DNA of 64,000 bases from JBJYIN01 sp046237015 (GTDB lineage: Bacteria; Pseudomonadota; Gammaproteobacteria; Enterobacterales; Enterobacteriaceae): the NCBI RefSeq assembly GCF_046237015.1, contig NZ_JBJYIN010000011.1, positions 62,001 to 126,000 of the forward strand, read 5' to 3'. The notes beneath the pieces were generated by a model. The model saw nothing but the letters and a program-made list of their open reading frames with translations. It was not told the DNA's origin and did no database searches. The translations under genes and the position numbers were made by a program. This document shows, piece by piece, positions 43,142 to 52,129 of this stretch (positions within the stretch are counted from its first letter, which is position 1; each line of letters begins with the position of its first letter).

Positions 43142-43171
43142 CTATTGAAAGTCTGAGAGGGGTCACCATAT
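43142..43171 (+). promoter_or_regulatory. sigma-32 heat-shock promoter of ibpA
   Basis: CTATTGAAA (43142-43150), 13 bp, CACCATAT (43164-43171) fits the sigma-32 consensus CTTGAAA-N13-15-CCCCATNT. Predicted transcription start near 43178, giving a leader of about 108 nt. Confidence 0.75.
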
Positions 43172-43177
43172 TGATAG

Positions 43178-43285
43178 TAAGCCGAACAAGAAGGATATGC
43201 CGTAAGGGTATCTGTTCAGGCTAAAAACCTGTCCTGAGGGAAGGTTGACAATTAATCCTCGCTGAATTTTTTAGGAGGCTGTTTT
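43178..43285 (+). ncRNA. ROSE-type RNA thermometer in the ibpA 5' UTR
   Basis: The last hairpin pairs CCTC-G-CT (43257-43263) with the Shine-Dalgarno AGGAGG (43273-43278), leaving a single bulged G (43261). UCGCU matches the U[U/C]GCU ROSE motif. The hairpin hides the ribosome site at low temperature and melts on heat shock, as shown for enterobacterial ibpA leaders. Confidence 0.82.
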
Positions 43286-43699
43286 ATGCGTAACCCCGAT
43301 TTTTCTCCGCTTTATCGCTCCGCTATTGGTTTTGATCGTCTGTTTAACCTGCTGGAAAGTGGTCAGACGCAAAGCAACGGTGGCTATCCCCCTTATAACG
43401 TCGAGTTAGTCGACGAAAACCAATATCGTATCGCCATTGCCGTTGCAGGCTTTGCTGAGCAAGAACTGGATATCACCGCCCATGACAATTTGTTGATTGT
43501 CAAAGGGGCGCACGCAGGTGAACAAACCGCGCGTAATTATCTGTATCAAGGCATTGCCGAGCGCAATTTTGAACGCAAATTCCAGTTGGCTGAGCATATC
43601 CAGGTAAAGGGCGCCAATCTGCAAAACGGTTTGTTGTATATCGATCTGGAACGTATTGTGCCGGAAACGATGAAGCCGCGTCGGATTGAAATTAAATAA
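43286..43699 (+). CDS. ibpA: small heat shock protein IbpA
   Basis: 137-residue alpha-crystallin-type chaperone that coats aggregating proteins for later refolding by DnaK/ClpB. N-terminal MRNPDFSPLYRSAIGFDRLF and the crystallin domain (about residues 38-125, with NYLYQGIAERNFERKFQLAE) match IbpA. Heat-shock promoter and RNA thermometer upstream; ibpB follows after 110 bp. Confidence 0.97.
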   Translation: MRNPDFSPLYRSAIGFDRLFNLLESGQTQSNGGYPPYNVELVDENQYRIAIAVAGFAEQELDITAHDNLLIVKGAHAGEQTARNYLYQGIAERNFERKFQLAEHIQVKGANLQNGLLYIDLERIVPETMKPRRIEIK

Positions 43700-43726
43700 T
43701 CGGTATTGAACCTGGATAAACGTGTG

Positions 43727-43801
43727 TCGTCCGCCGAATGGGGACGAGCCCAGACCCGTATTACTGCGGCTGGGAGACATGGTCTCGCTTCATAGAAGGA
43801 G
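43727..43801 (+). ncRNA. ROSE-like RNA thermometer in the ibpA-ibpB gap
   Basis: The terminal hairpin pairs CTC-G-CTTC (43784-43791) with GAAGGAG (43795-43801), a three-base loop and one bulged G (43787), hiding the ibpB ribosome site. Two preceding stems are visible: TCGTCC/GGACGA (43727-43747) and CCCAG/CTGGG (43749-43774). Confidence 0.78.
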
Positions 43802-43809
43802 TAAATATT

Positions 43810-44256
43810 ATGCGTAACTATGATTTATCACCACTTTTGCGTCAGTGGATTGGTTTTGACAAATTAGCCAGTGCCATGGGCGGTCAGGAACCGATTGAGT
43901 TTCCTCCCTATAACATTGAGAAAAAAGACGATAACCATTATCGCATCACGCTGGCGTTGGCCGGTTTTCAGCAAAGTGAGTTGGATATTGAAGTGGAAGG
44001 CCCACGCCTGACGGTGAAAGGCACCCCTACGCCAGCAGAGAAAAAAGTGGAATATCTGCATCAGGGGTTAGTGTTCAAGCCGTTTAACCTGAGCTTTACT
44101 TTGGCAGAGCATTTGCACGTATCGGATGCGCATTTTGAGCTTGGGTTGCTGCATATCGATCTGGTCCGTGATGTGCCAGAAGCGCTGCAACCGCAGCGGA
44201 TCGCCATTGGCGGCGGCCAGCCAGCATTAACTCAGTCGCCTGATGATGCGTCATAA
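43810..44256 (+). CDS. ibpB: small heat shock protein IbpB
   Basis: 148-residue partner of IbpA. Start ATG 43810 (MRNYDLSPLLRQWIGFDKLA) follows AGAAGGAG; an upstream in-frame ATG at 43738 would swallow the thermometer and is rejected. The crystallin domain lies at about residues 35-125 with EYLHQGLVFKPFNLSFTLAE. Ends with a longer C-terminal tail after the family's I-x-I-type motif (RIAIGG). Confidence 0.96.
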   Translation: MRNYDLSPLLRQWIGFDKLASAMGGQEPIEFPPYNIEKKDDNHYRITLALAGFQQSELDIEVEGPRLTVKGTPTPAEKKVEYLHQGLVFKPFNLSFTLAEHLHVSDAHFELGLLHIDLVRDVPEALQPQRIAIGGGQPALTQSPDDAS

Positions 44257-44288
44257 CCCTTAGCTTTTTCATCTATTGATTATCGATG

Positions 44289-44320
44289 CCCGTGGCTTAT
44301 TTGAGTCACGGGTATTTTTT
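44289..44320 (+). terminator. terminator of ibpAB
   Basis: CCCGTG/CACGGG stem (extended by partial pairing inside) followed by TATTTTTT, 33 bp after the ibpB stop. Confidence 0.8.
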
Positions 44321-44486
44321 ATGGCGGTTTAGTCCTGTCTATCACGCTTCGGGCTGCCGTTAACGATGTTGAAAATTTTTGTGCTGCCCGCCACGTTTCC
44401 TCCCGCGCCATTCTGCCAGAATCAATCTTAGTGAGTGTTTTGCTTTGCGTTTCCCAAGAAGATACGTCCGCACAAGGATACAAGGT

Positions 44487-46145
44487 ATGAGTGATATTGC
44501 GCTTACCGTTAGTATGCTGGCGCTGGTAGCGGTTCTGGGGTTATGGATCGGTAACTGGCGGATTTACGGTGTAGGGTTAGGGATTGGCGGGGTCTTGTTT
44601 GGTGGGATCATCGTCGGGCATTTCGCCCAGAGCTATCAGTTTGAACTGAATAGCGACATGCTGCATTTTATTCAGGAGTTTGGATTAATTCTGTTTGTTT
44701 ACACCATTGGTATTCAGGTTGGTCCGGGCTTTTTCTCTTCTTTACGTGTTTCTGGTTTACGTCTCAATGGATTTGCCATTCTTACGGTCTTTATCGGCTG
44801 TATCGTGACGGTGGCTATCCATAAAGCGTTCAATGTTCCTTTACCCATTATTCTCGGCATTTTCTCAGGTGCGGTAACGAATACGCCTTCGCTTGGTGCG
44901 GGTCAGCAAATTCTGACCGACCTTGGCACGGAGGGTGCGCTGGTGAATCAAATGGGGACCGGGTATGCCATGGCCTACCCGTTGGGTATTTGTGGCATTT
45001 TACTGGTGATGTGGTTATTGCGGGTCGTGTTTCGTGTGGTGATTGACGCGGAAGCAAAACAGTTTGAAAGCCACAACGGGCAACAGCATGAACAGTTACA
45101 TACGATGAATGTGTCCGTGACAAACAGTAATTTGCAAGGGTTGGCGATTCAGGATGTCCCCATCTTGAACAGCGACACGATTGTGTGTTCCCGACTGAAA
45201 CGCGGCGATGAGTTGATGGTGCCTTCACCGATGACGGTCATTCAACTGGGTGACTATTTGCATTTGGTTGGCGTGAAGAGCGATTTGGAACAGGCTCGCG
45301 TGGTGATTGGTCAGGAGGTAGATACATCGTTATCGACACGTGGCACGGCGCTGCACGTTGAACGGGTGGTCGTGACAAACGAGAAGGTGCTGGGACGTAA
45401 GATTCGCGAATTGAACCTGAAGCAAAATTATGATGTGGTTATTTCGCGTTTGAACCGTGCGGGGGTGGAGTTGGTTGCCAGCAACAACGCCAGTTTGCAG
45501 TTTGGTGACATCCTGAATCTGGTTGGTCGACAATCTGCCATTGATGCCGTGGCCGATATTGTGGGGAATGCGCAACAGAAGTTGCAGCAGGTACAAATGT
45601 TGCCCGTGTTCATTGGTATCGGGCTGGGCGTCCTGCTGGGATCTATCCCGCTATTTATTCCTGGTTTTCCGGTTGCCTTGAGGCTTGGTCTGGCTGGCGG
45701 ACCGTTGGTCGTCGCGCTGATTTTGGGGCGGATTGGCGGTATCGGCAAGCTGTATTGGTTTATGCCTCCCAGTGCAAACCTCGCGTTACGTGAATTGGGT
45801 ATTGTGCTGTTTTTGTCGGTAGTGGGACTAAAATCCGGTGGCGATTTTATTGATACACTATGGTACGGCGATGGGCTGTGGTGGGTGGGGTATGGCGCAC
45901 TCATTACCATTATTCCATTGCTGATTGTCGGCGTATTGGCGCGAGTATTCGGCGGCATGAATTATTTAACACTGTGCGGAATGTTGGCAGGGTCGATGAC
46001 CGATCCCCCAGCACTGGCATTCGCCAATGGATTGCATGCAACCAGCGGTGCGGCCGCGCTTTCCTATGCCACCGTTTATCCGTTGGCGATGTTTTTACGT
46101 ATTATGTCTCCTCAACTATTAGCCGTGCTGTTTTGGACAATGTAG
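44487..46145 (+). CDS. yidE: YidE, AspT/YidE/YbjL-family membrane antiporter
   Basis: 552-residue inner-membrane protein: two sets of about five TM segments flank two cytoplasmic TrkA-C (RCK-C) domains (about residues 190-360). Family segments GAVTNTPSLGAGQQILTDLG and GSMTDPPALAFANGL, one in each half, are diagnostic. Relatives exchange dicarboxylates or amino acids (AspT); the substrate of YidE is unknown. Start at ATG 44487 (MSDIALTVSML), preceded by AAGG; longer open frame ignored. Position after ibpAB agrees with E. coli. Confidence 0.93.
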   Translation: MSDIALTVSMLALVAVLGLWIGNWRIYGVGLGIGGVLFGGIIVGHFAQSYQFELNSDMLHFIQEFGLILFVYTIGIQVGPGFFSSLRVSGLRLNGFAILTVFIGCIVTVAIHKAFNVPLPIILGIFSGAVTNTPSLGAGQQILTDLGTEGALVNQMGTGYAMAYPLGICGILLVMWLLRVVFRVVIDAEAKQFESHNGQQHEQLHTMNVSVTNSNLQGLAIQDVPILNSDTIVCSRLKRGDELMVPSPMTVIQLGDYLHLVGVKSDLEQARVVIGQEVDTSLSTRGTALHVERVVVTNEKVLGRKIRELNLKQNYDVVISRLNRAGVELVASNNASLQFGDILNLVGRQSAIDAVADIVGNAQQKLQQVQMLPVFIGIGLGVLLGSIPLFIPGFPVALRLGLAGGPLVVALILGRIGGIGKLYWFMPPSANLALRELGIVLFLSVVGLKSGGDFIDTLWYGDGLWWVGYGALITIIPLLIVGVLARVFGGMNYLTLCGMLAGSMTDPPALAFANGLHATSGAAALSYATVYPLAMFLRIMSPQLLAVLFWTM

Positions 46146-46220
46146 TGAAACATCGTTCTCCCAGACGCCGAATGTTCCGGTGTCTGGGAGAAGTAAACAC
46201 GCTAACCACAGCCTGAAAAT

Positions 46221-48044
46221 CTATTGTGAAGACAGTCTGAAAATGGTTGCGCCTTCCTCCGCACTGGATACCGCGTGACGAAAGACAGAAAACCATTCTC
46301 TCCCTGAACCATGATGTTCTGATGAGAGGTCGGGATGGTAATCGGGTCTGCCTGTGATATCCGTCAGCACCTCTATTTTTCCATTTTCAGCATCGATGCG
46401 GATAATGTCGCCATCTGCAACGCGACAGAGCGGTCCCCCTTTATAGGCTTCTGGACACACGTGCAAGATGGAGGGGACTTTGCCGGATGCGCCAGAGAGT
46501 CGCCCGTCTGTCACCAGAAAGATCTTTAAACCCTGTCCCATCAGGTTACCCAGTATGGGCATCAGCTTGTGTAATTCAGGCATACCCGTTGCGGCAGGGC
46601 CGTTGTGACGGACAATAATCACGACATCCTCCGTGAATTCCCCAGCCTGATACGCCCGCTCCACTTCATGCTGTGATTCAAAAACACGTGCTGGCGCTTC
46701 AATAAAGCAATGTTCTGACTCAACGGCGCTGATCTTAATCACTCCCCGGCCAAGGTTCCCTGAAACAACGCGCAATCCTCCCTGAGGGCTAAATGCCTGA
46801 CCGGGTAACGCCAGGACATCCGGGTTGGTGGAGTCCAGCGCATCGTGATAAGTGAGCTGGTCATTTTGGCAATACGGTATTTTCAGGTAATCATCCAGCG
46901 TGCCGTAGACGGGGGTGGCATCCATATTCAACAGGCCGCGTTCGTTGAGCGCTTTCATCAATGTGGGGACGCCGCCAGCCTGTTGGAAATCGTTAATGTC
47001 CGCTGGGCCATTCGGATACATTTTTACTAGCAAAGGGACGACTCTGGATAAAACATCAATATCGTCCCAGTTGACGGTGTAACCGGCACTTGCTGCAACC
47101 GCGAGCAAGTGAATGGTGTGATTGGTACTCCCTCCCGATGCCAACAGGGCAACCAGACCATTCACTATTGCTTTTTCATCAACCACATGGGCAAGCGGAC
47201 GGTAGTGTGTCCCCTTTTGCGTCATCGTCGCGATGTGTTCTGCAATGCTGGCCGTCATGATTTCGCGCAGTGGATCGGTGGGGGAAAGAAAAGCGGAGCC
47301 GGGCAGCATCAACCCCATCGCCTCAAATACCAACTGATTGGTATTGGCTGTACCGAAAAAGGTACAAGTCCCCGGTGAATGATAAGACGCACATTCCATA
47401 TGCAACAGTGATGTTTTATCCACTTCGCCTGCAACATATCGTTGGCGGACGTTAACCTTTTCCTTATTGCTGATCCCTGTAGACATGGGACCTGATGGGA
47501 CAAATGCCGCGGGAAGATGGCCAAAAGACAGCGCGCCCATCAGCAAACCGGGGGCGATCTTATCGCAAACGCCAAGAAGGAGTGCGGCATCGAAGGTGTT
47601 ATGGCTTAGGGAAACCGCTGTGGCTTGTGCGATCAAATCGCGAGAAAACAACGACAGCGCCATTCCATTTTGTCCCTGGGTTATGCCATCGCACATGGCT
47701 GGCACTCCCCCTGCGACTTGAGCGCTATGCCCTTGGTGGCTTAATGCCTGCTTGATAATGTCAGGATAAATACCATAGGGCTGATGTGCACTTAACATAT
47801 CGCTATAAGCCGTAACGATACCGACATTGGCGCGCGTAAAATCCAGGATATGTTGTTTTTGCGTGGCAGAACACACGGCAACCGTATGGGCAAGGTTGGC
47901 GCAGGACAGCGCGGTGCGATTTTGCCATTGCGATGCTTGCGTTTCTACCGTGTGCAAATAACGTCGGCGTGATGCCTGACTTCTTTCCGCTATTTGTTGA
48001 GTAACCTGTTTAATGGTCTGATTCTGATGAGTGAACTGGCCCAT
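46221..48044 (-). CDS. edd: phosphogluconate dehydratase (Edd-type)
   Basis: 607-residue IlvD/Edd-family Fe-S dehydratase converting 6-phosphogluconate to KDPG. N-terminal RRRYLHTVETQASQ, the substrate/cluster segments GVPAMCDGITQGQNGMALSL and GVCDKIAPGLLMGAL, and GPAATGMPELHKLMPILGNL agree with Edd rather than IlvD. It is the last gene of the idn cluster, 15 bp after idnK, so gluconate made from idonate can pass directly into the Entner-Doudoroff route. It may be the only edd or a second copy; that cannot be told from this window. Confidence 0.92.
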   Translation of the reverse strand: MGQFTHQNQTIKQVTQQIAERSQASRRRYLHTVETQASQWQNRTALSCANLAHTVAVCSATQKQHILDFTRANVGIVTAYSDMLSAHQPYGIYPDIIKQALSHQGHSAQVAGGVPAMCDGITQGQNGMALSLFSRDLIAQATAVSLSHNTFDAALLLGVCDKIAPGLLMGALSFGHLPAAFVPSGPMSTGISNKEKVNVRQRYVAGEVDKTSLLHMECASYHSPGTCTFFGTANTNQLVFEAMGLMLPGSAFLSPTDPLREIMTASIAEHIATMTQKGTHYRPLAHVVDEKAIVNGLVALLASGGSTNHTIHLLAVAASAGYTVNWDDIDVLSRVVPLLVKMYPNGPADINDFQQAGGVPTLMKALNERGLLNMDATPVYGTLDDYLKIPYCQNDQLTYHDALDSTNPDVLALPGQAFSPQGGLRVVSGNLGRGVIKISAVESEHCFIEAPARVFESQHEVERAYQAGEFTEDVVIIVRHNGPAATGMPELHKLMPILGNLMGQGLKIFLVTDGRLSGASGKVPSILHVCPEAYKGGPLCRVADGDIIRIDAENGKIEVLTDITGRPDYHPDLSSEHHGSGREWFSVFRHAVSSAEEGATIFRLSSQ

Positions 48045-48059
48045 AGACGCTCCCGGCGA

Positions 48060-48584
48060 TCAACGATGCGTATGAATTGCGGTCATGCAACGTGCGATAA
48101 CATCGTCAAGGCTACCGTCGATATTGACATGGATAACATCTGTCTCTTCTTTCTGCGGACATTCCAGCGATTCGAATTGGCTTCGTAATAGCTCGACGGG
48201 CATAAAATGCCCGGCGCGGGACTGCATCCGAGCCAGAACGAGATCAAAATCCCCGAACAGATGAATGAAAATAACGTTTTTATTGCCTTCACGAATTAAA
48301 TCACGATAGCGTTTCTTTAATGCTGAACAGACAATAACGCCCGTTTCATTTTTCTTTTCCATGCTAAAGGCCGCGTCTCTGATGCGTTCCAGCCACGGTG
48401 AACGATCTTCATCATTCAGCGGGTTCCCCCCAGACATTTTTATAATATTGGCTTTTGGATGTAGATCATCGCCATCAATAAATTTTGCATTAATTTGATT
48501 TGCCAGTTTGGCACCAACCGTTGATTTACCGGTACTGGTCACGCCCATTAATATAAAACTTCTTCCACCTTGTTTGGTTTCCAT
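48060..48584 (-). CDS. idnK: gluconate kinase, IdnK/GntK type
   Basis: 174-residue kinase making 6-phosphogluconate. P-loop GVTSTGKSTVGAKLA at residues 14-28, then FIDGDDLHPKANIIKMSGG and AGHFMPVELLRSQFESLE, as in IdnK/GntK. In E. coli idnK is divergent from idnDOTR; here it is downstream of idnR on the same strand, separated by a 284-bp gap containing an ERIC. Confidence 0.93.
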   Translation of the reverse strand: METKQGGRSFILMGVTSTGKSTVGAKLANQINAKFIDGDDLHPKANIIKMSGGNPLNDEDRSPWLERIRDAAFSMEKKNETGVIVCSALKKRYRDLIREGNKNVIFIHLFGDFDLVLARMQSRAGHFMPVELLRSQFESLECPQKEETDVIHVNIDGSLDDVIARCMTAIHTHR

Positions 48585-48618
48585 TGCGGTTTCACTCTCT
48601 CTTTGACGTAATTTCTTT

Positions 48619-48753
48619 TATACCCGTCATATTTCAAGTTGCCTGTGCGTTGGTCTCGCTCGTTATTCGGCGCATTGATGAGCCTCGCCCCGACCCGCGC
48701 TATTAAAAAACGTGTTGTCGTTTCCGTTTTGCAACTCAATTATTTAGGGTATA
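48619..48753. repeat. ERIC-like element with a replaced centre, between idnR and idnK
   Basis: Ends TATACCCGTCATATTTCAAG and GCAACTCAATTATTTAGGGT match ERIC termini. The central palindrome is substituted by unrelated sequence (about 48660-48725). Length 135 bp. Confidence 0.8.
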
Positions 48754-48868
48754 TACGACACCGTTCATCTTCCAGAATGGAAAATGAAATGTAATGTGTA
48801 TTCCGTGATGAGAATACCCTGCGGCATTCTCCTTTTTTCAGCTTTATTTCTGACGAGATTGGCTCATA

Positions 48869-49867
48869 TCATAATGTATCGCCACGATAAATTTGGTAGC
48901 CTAAGTCCGCAGAATAAGTTGAGTATTCATTATCATTAATTTTATTCAATAATATTGTTGCCGCCCGTTGCCCAATAGCAAAACGAGGGGTAATAACGGA
49001 GGCAAGACTCGGTATCATTTCTCGTCCTATTTCTAATCCATGAAATCCTGCTATGGATATATCCTTCGGTACATTAATACCTTTCCTCATACAATATAAT
49101 AATGCGCCAACGGCGATATCATCATTCGTACAAAAAATACCGTCGAGATCGGGGTATTCTGTTAATGCACGGGATAGCAATTGTGCGCCGAGTTGCATTG
49201 ATGATATTGATTGCGGGTTAATATGATAAATCGGTAATCCATGTTTCCTCATGGCCTCACAGTACCCCTGGTAGCGGAGTTCATCGCGTAAATCATCCTG
49301 TGAACCAAGATAGACAATCGTCTTTTTATTGCTATTTTCCAACATGGTAGAAACCATATCGAACGCCGCCCGGCTGTTGGCATATCCTACTTCCATATCC
49401 AGGCTGGGTCCCTCGGTATCCATCACTTCCACGATCGGAATTTTTGCATGGCGTAAATTTTTAATTGCACGCAAGGTATGCGATTTTTCAGATAAAATAA
49501 TGCCATCAATATTATAAGAAAGCAGGTTGAGGATCTGTTTCTCCTCTGAATCCTTTTTATAGTTATAATTCGCAATAAGAATTTGATATTGTTTCCCTGA
49601 TGTGACTGATTCGATCCCCGCGAGCATATCGGCAAAAACCTGATTTTTAAAAGAGGGAATTAATACACCTATCGTGTAGCTCTTGGTGTTCAATAACATT
49701 TCAGGTGCGCGATTGGGAATATAATCAAATTCTTCCATCACCTGAGCAATCCTTTTCCCTGTTTCAGGTGAAACCTGATTTGGGGTACGCAGATATCGAC
49801 TGACAGTCATTTTGGTCACGTTGGCCAAATTAGCGATATCTTGCAAGGTTACTCTGTGCTTCTTCAT
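48869..49867 (-). CDS. idnR: LacI-family regulator IdnR
   Basis: 332-residue regulator of idonate/gluconate genes. HTH VTLQDIANLANVTKMTVSRY at residues 6-25, effector domain with FCTNDDIAVGALLYCMRK and ISIAGFHGLEIGREMIPSLA. Closely matches recalled E. coli IdnR, an activator with 5-ketogluconate or idonate. Cotranscribed after the GntP-type transporter gene (70-bp gap). Confidence 0.93.
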   Translation of the reverse strand: MKKHRVTLQDIANLANVTKMTVSRYLRTPNQVSPETGKRIAQVMEEFDYIPNRAPEMLLNTKSYTIGVLIPSFKNQVFADMLAGIESVTSGKQYQILIANYNYKKDSEEKQILNLLSYNIDGIILSEKSHTLRAIKNLRHAKIPIVEVMDTEGPSLDMEVGYANSRAAFDMVSTMLENSNKKTIVYLGSQDDLRDELRYQGYCEAMRKHGLPIYHINPQSISSMQLGAQLLSRALTEYPDLDGIFCTNDDIAVGALLYCMRKGINVPKDISIAGFHGLEIGREMIPSLASVITPRFAIGQRAATILLNKINDNEYSTYSADLGYQIYRGDTL

Positions 49868-49937
49868 TTTTTACTTTTACCTCAGATACAGGACAGGAAA
49901 AGGGTTCTTCTCCTATCCTGTATAGCACTCCAATGGG

Positions 49938-51257
49938 TCAATGAATAATACTATTCAGAATCAGTACGCCAATAAGTCCCAGAATGGAGATGAGCGTTTC
50001 CATTACCGTCCAGACTTTCAGTGTTTCCCCTACGCTCAGGTTGAAATATCCTTTAAACAACCAAAATCCAGGGTCATTCACATGAGAGGCAATGACACTG
50101 CCTGACCCTACTGCCAGCACCATTAATGCGGGGTCGGCGTGGGTGATACTGATCAACGGTAGAACAATGCCTGCCGTGGTGATCGCGGCAACGGTAGCGG
50201 AGCCCAGAGCGATACGTAACAGTGCAGCGACGGTCCAGCACATCAGAAGTGGTGATAATGATGAACCTTTCATGATATCTGCAATGTAATTGCCTACGCC
50301 GCTGTCAACCAGCACTTGCTTGAATGCGCCACCGCCAGCAATGATAAACAGGATCATGGCAATCGCGCCGATGGAATCGCTGACGATATCCATGACGGAT
50401 TCCAGGTTGCGTCCGTTGCGCAGACCCAGTGTGAATACCGCCAGAACGATAGCAATAAACAGGGCGACGGCCGGGTGACCAATAAACTCGAAGAACTGCC
50501 GGATGCTATTTTCTTTTGGCATCGACATTTCACATATGGCGGCGGCGGCCATCAAAATAACAGGGATGACGGCAGCCAGAATGCTGACACCGAAACCGGG
50601 CATTTCCTCTTCGGTGAAGATCTTAGGATTGAATAGCCCTTTGGGTGGCTCCTTCTCATATTTTTTAAGTAATTTAGAAAATAGCGGGCCTGCAATAATG
50701 ACCGTAGGGATCGTGATGATGATACCGTAAAGCAGCGTAATCCCCAGATTGGCATTAAAAATCGTCGCAATGGCGGTTGGGCCGGGATGCGGTGGTAAAA
50801 AACAGTGCGTAACGGATAGGGCGGCAACCATCGGCACCCCAACGTACAACAGTGGTAACTGGGCGGCGGCCACAATGGTAAAGACGAGCGGCAAAAGCAG
50901 AACGAAACCCACTTCGTAAAACATGGCCAACCCGACAATCAGCCCGGTGATGACCAGTGCCCACTGAATTTTATCTTTCCCTAAACGATGAATGAGGGTG
51001 GTGGCGATGCGCTGTGCTGCGCCTGTATCTGAGATGAGACGCCCTAGCATCGCCCCGAATCCCAGAATCATCGCTAGACCACCCAATGTGCCACCGATAC
51101 CGGTCTGAATGGAGGCGAGGACTTTCAGTGGCGCCATTCCTTCCAGGACGCCGACAACCGCAGCGACAAGCGTTAACGCAATAAAACCATTAATCTTGAA
51201 TCCGATCATAAGGATCAGAAGCAGTACGACACCTATCGCAATAATGACTAAAGGCAT
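49938..51257 (-). CDS. idnT: gluconate/idonate:H+ symporter (GntP family, IdnT)
   Basis: 439-residue inner-membrane transporter with 12 or more TM segments. MPLVIIAIGVVLLLILMIGF at the N-terminus (ATG 51257, GGGAA upstream) and conserved segments GFGAMLGRLISDTGAAQRIA, HCFLPPHPGPTAIATIF and GSVIASHVNDPGFWLFKGYF mark the GntP family. Placement between idnO and idnR points to L-idonate, 5-ketogluconate and gluconate as substrates. Confidence 0.93.
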   Translation of the reverse strand: MPLVIIAIGVVLLLILMIGFKINGFIALTLVAAVVGVLEGMAPLKVLASIQTGIGGTLGGLAMILGFGAMLGRLISDTGAAQRIATTLIHRLGKDKIQWALVITGLIVGLAMFYEVGFVLLLPLVFTIVAAAQLPLLYVGVPMVAALSVTHCFLPPHPGPTAIATIFNANLGITLLYGIIITIPTVIIAGPLFSKLLKKYEKEPPKGLFNPKIFTEEEMPGFGVSILAAVIPVILMAAAAICEMSMPKENSIRQFFEFIGHPAVALFIAIVLAVFTLGLRNGRNLESVMDIVSDSIGAIAMILFIIAGGGAFKQVLVDSGVGNYIADIMKGSSLSPLLMCWTVAALLRIALGSATVAAITTAGIVLPLISITHADPALMVLAVGSGSVIASHVNDPGFWLFKGYFNLSVGETLKVWTVMETLISILGLIGVLILNSIIH

Positions 51258-51338
51258 AAGATGTTCCCGTAAATAAAGGCAGCGAAACCTCGCCGCCATA
51301 ATCATGATGACGTTCTACTTGTGTTTTTATAAGTGAGC

Positions 51339-52103
51339 TTATACTGCGACTAACATTCCGCCATCGACAAACAGAAGGTGTCCGTTCACAAAGTCGGATG
51401 CGCGTGAGGACAGGAAAACGGCTGAGCCAATCAGCTCTTCCGGATTACCCCAACGAGCTGCAGGCGTCCGTTTCGTCAACCATGCGGTAAATTCAGTATT
51501 CTCTACCAATGCTTTAGTCATTTCTGTTTTGAAATAGCCCGGTGCAATACCGTTCACCTGAATATTGTAACGTGCTAATTCTACACACATACCTCGAGTC
51601 AGCATTTTCACTGCCCCTTTTGATGCGGCGTAAGGCGTAATAGTGTCTCGACCTAATTCGCTTTGCATGGAGCAGATATTGATAATTTTTCCGGCACGAC
51701 GTTCAACCATTTTTTTGGCAACGGCCTGGGAAACGAAAAATACTGCCGATTGGTTAACGGCAATAACATCATTCCATTCATTTTCAGGGAATTCGGTGAA
51801 AGGATGACGACGTTGGATCCCTGCATTATTAATTAATACATCAATGTTGCCGATATTTTCTTCGATATGGTCAATCGCGTTATTGACGTCCTGATGGTTG
51901 GTGACATCGAAAGAAGCGGAATAAGCGCGATATCCCATATCGGTTAATTGTGATACGGCGTGGTCTGCACGTTCTGCCGTAATATCATTGACGATAATTT
52001 CGGCACCTTGTTCTGCGAGTCCTTTGGCTAATAAGAAACCAATACCTTGCGCTGCGCCGGTGATTAATACTTTTTTATTCTCTAACGAAAAGATGTTCTT
52101 CAT
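51339..52103 (-). CDS. idnO: 5-keto-D-gluconate 5-reductase IdnO
   Basis: 254-residue SDR that reduces 5-ketogluconate to gluconate. Rossmann motif GAAQGIGFLLAKGLAEQGA at residues 17-35, NNAG, and the catalytic Ser-Tyr-Lys in SMQSELGRDTITPYAASKGA. Lies 26 bp after idnD and 81 bp before idnT. Confidence 0.93.
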   Translation of the reverse strand: MKNIFSLENKKVLITGAAQGIGFLLAKGLAEQGAEIIVNDITAERADHAVSQLTDMGYRAYSASFDVTNHQDVNNAIDHIEENIGNIDVLINNAGIQRRHPFTEFPENEWNDVIAVNQSAVFFVSQAVAKKMVERRAGKIINICSMQSELGRDTITPYAASKGAVKMLTRGMCVELARYNIQVNGIAPGYFKTEMTKALVENTEFTAWLTKRTPAARWGNPEELIGSAVFLSSRASDFVNGHLLFVDGGMLVAV

Positions 52104-52129
52104 GTTTATCTCTCTGGTTTATTTTTTAG

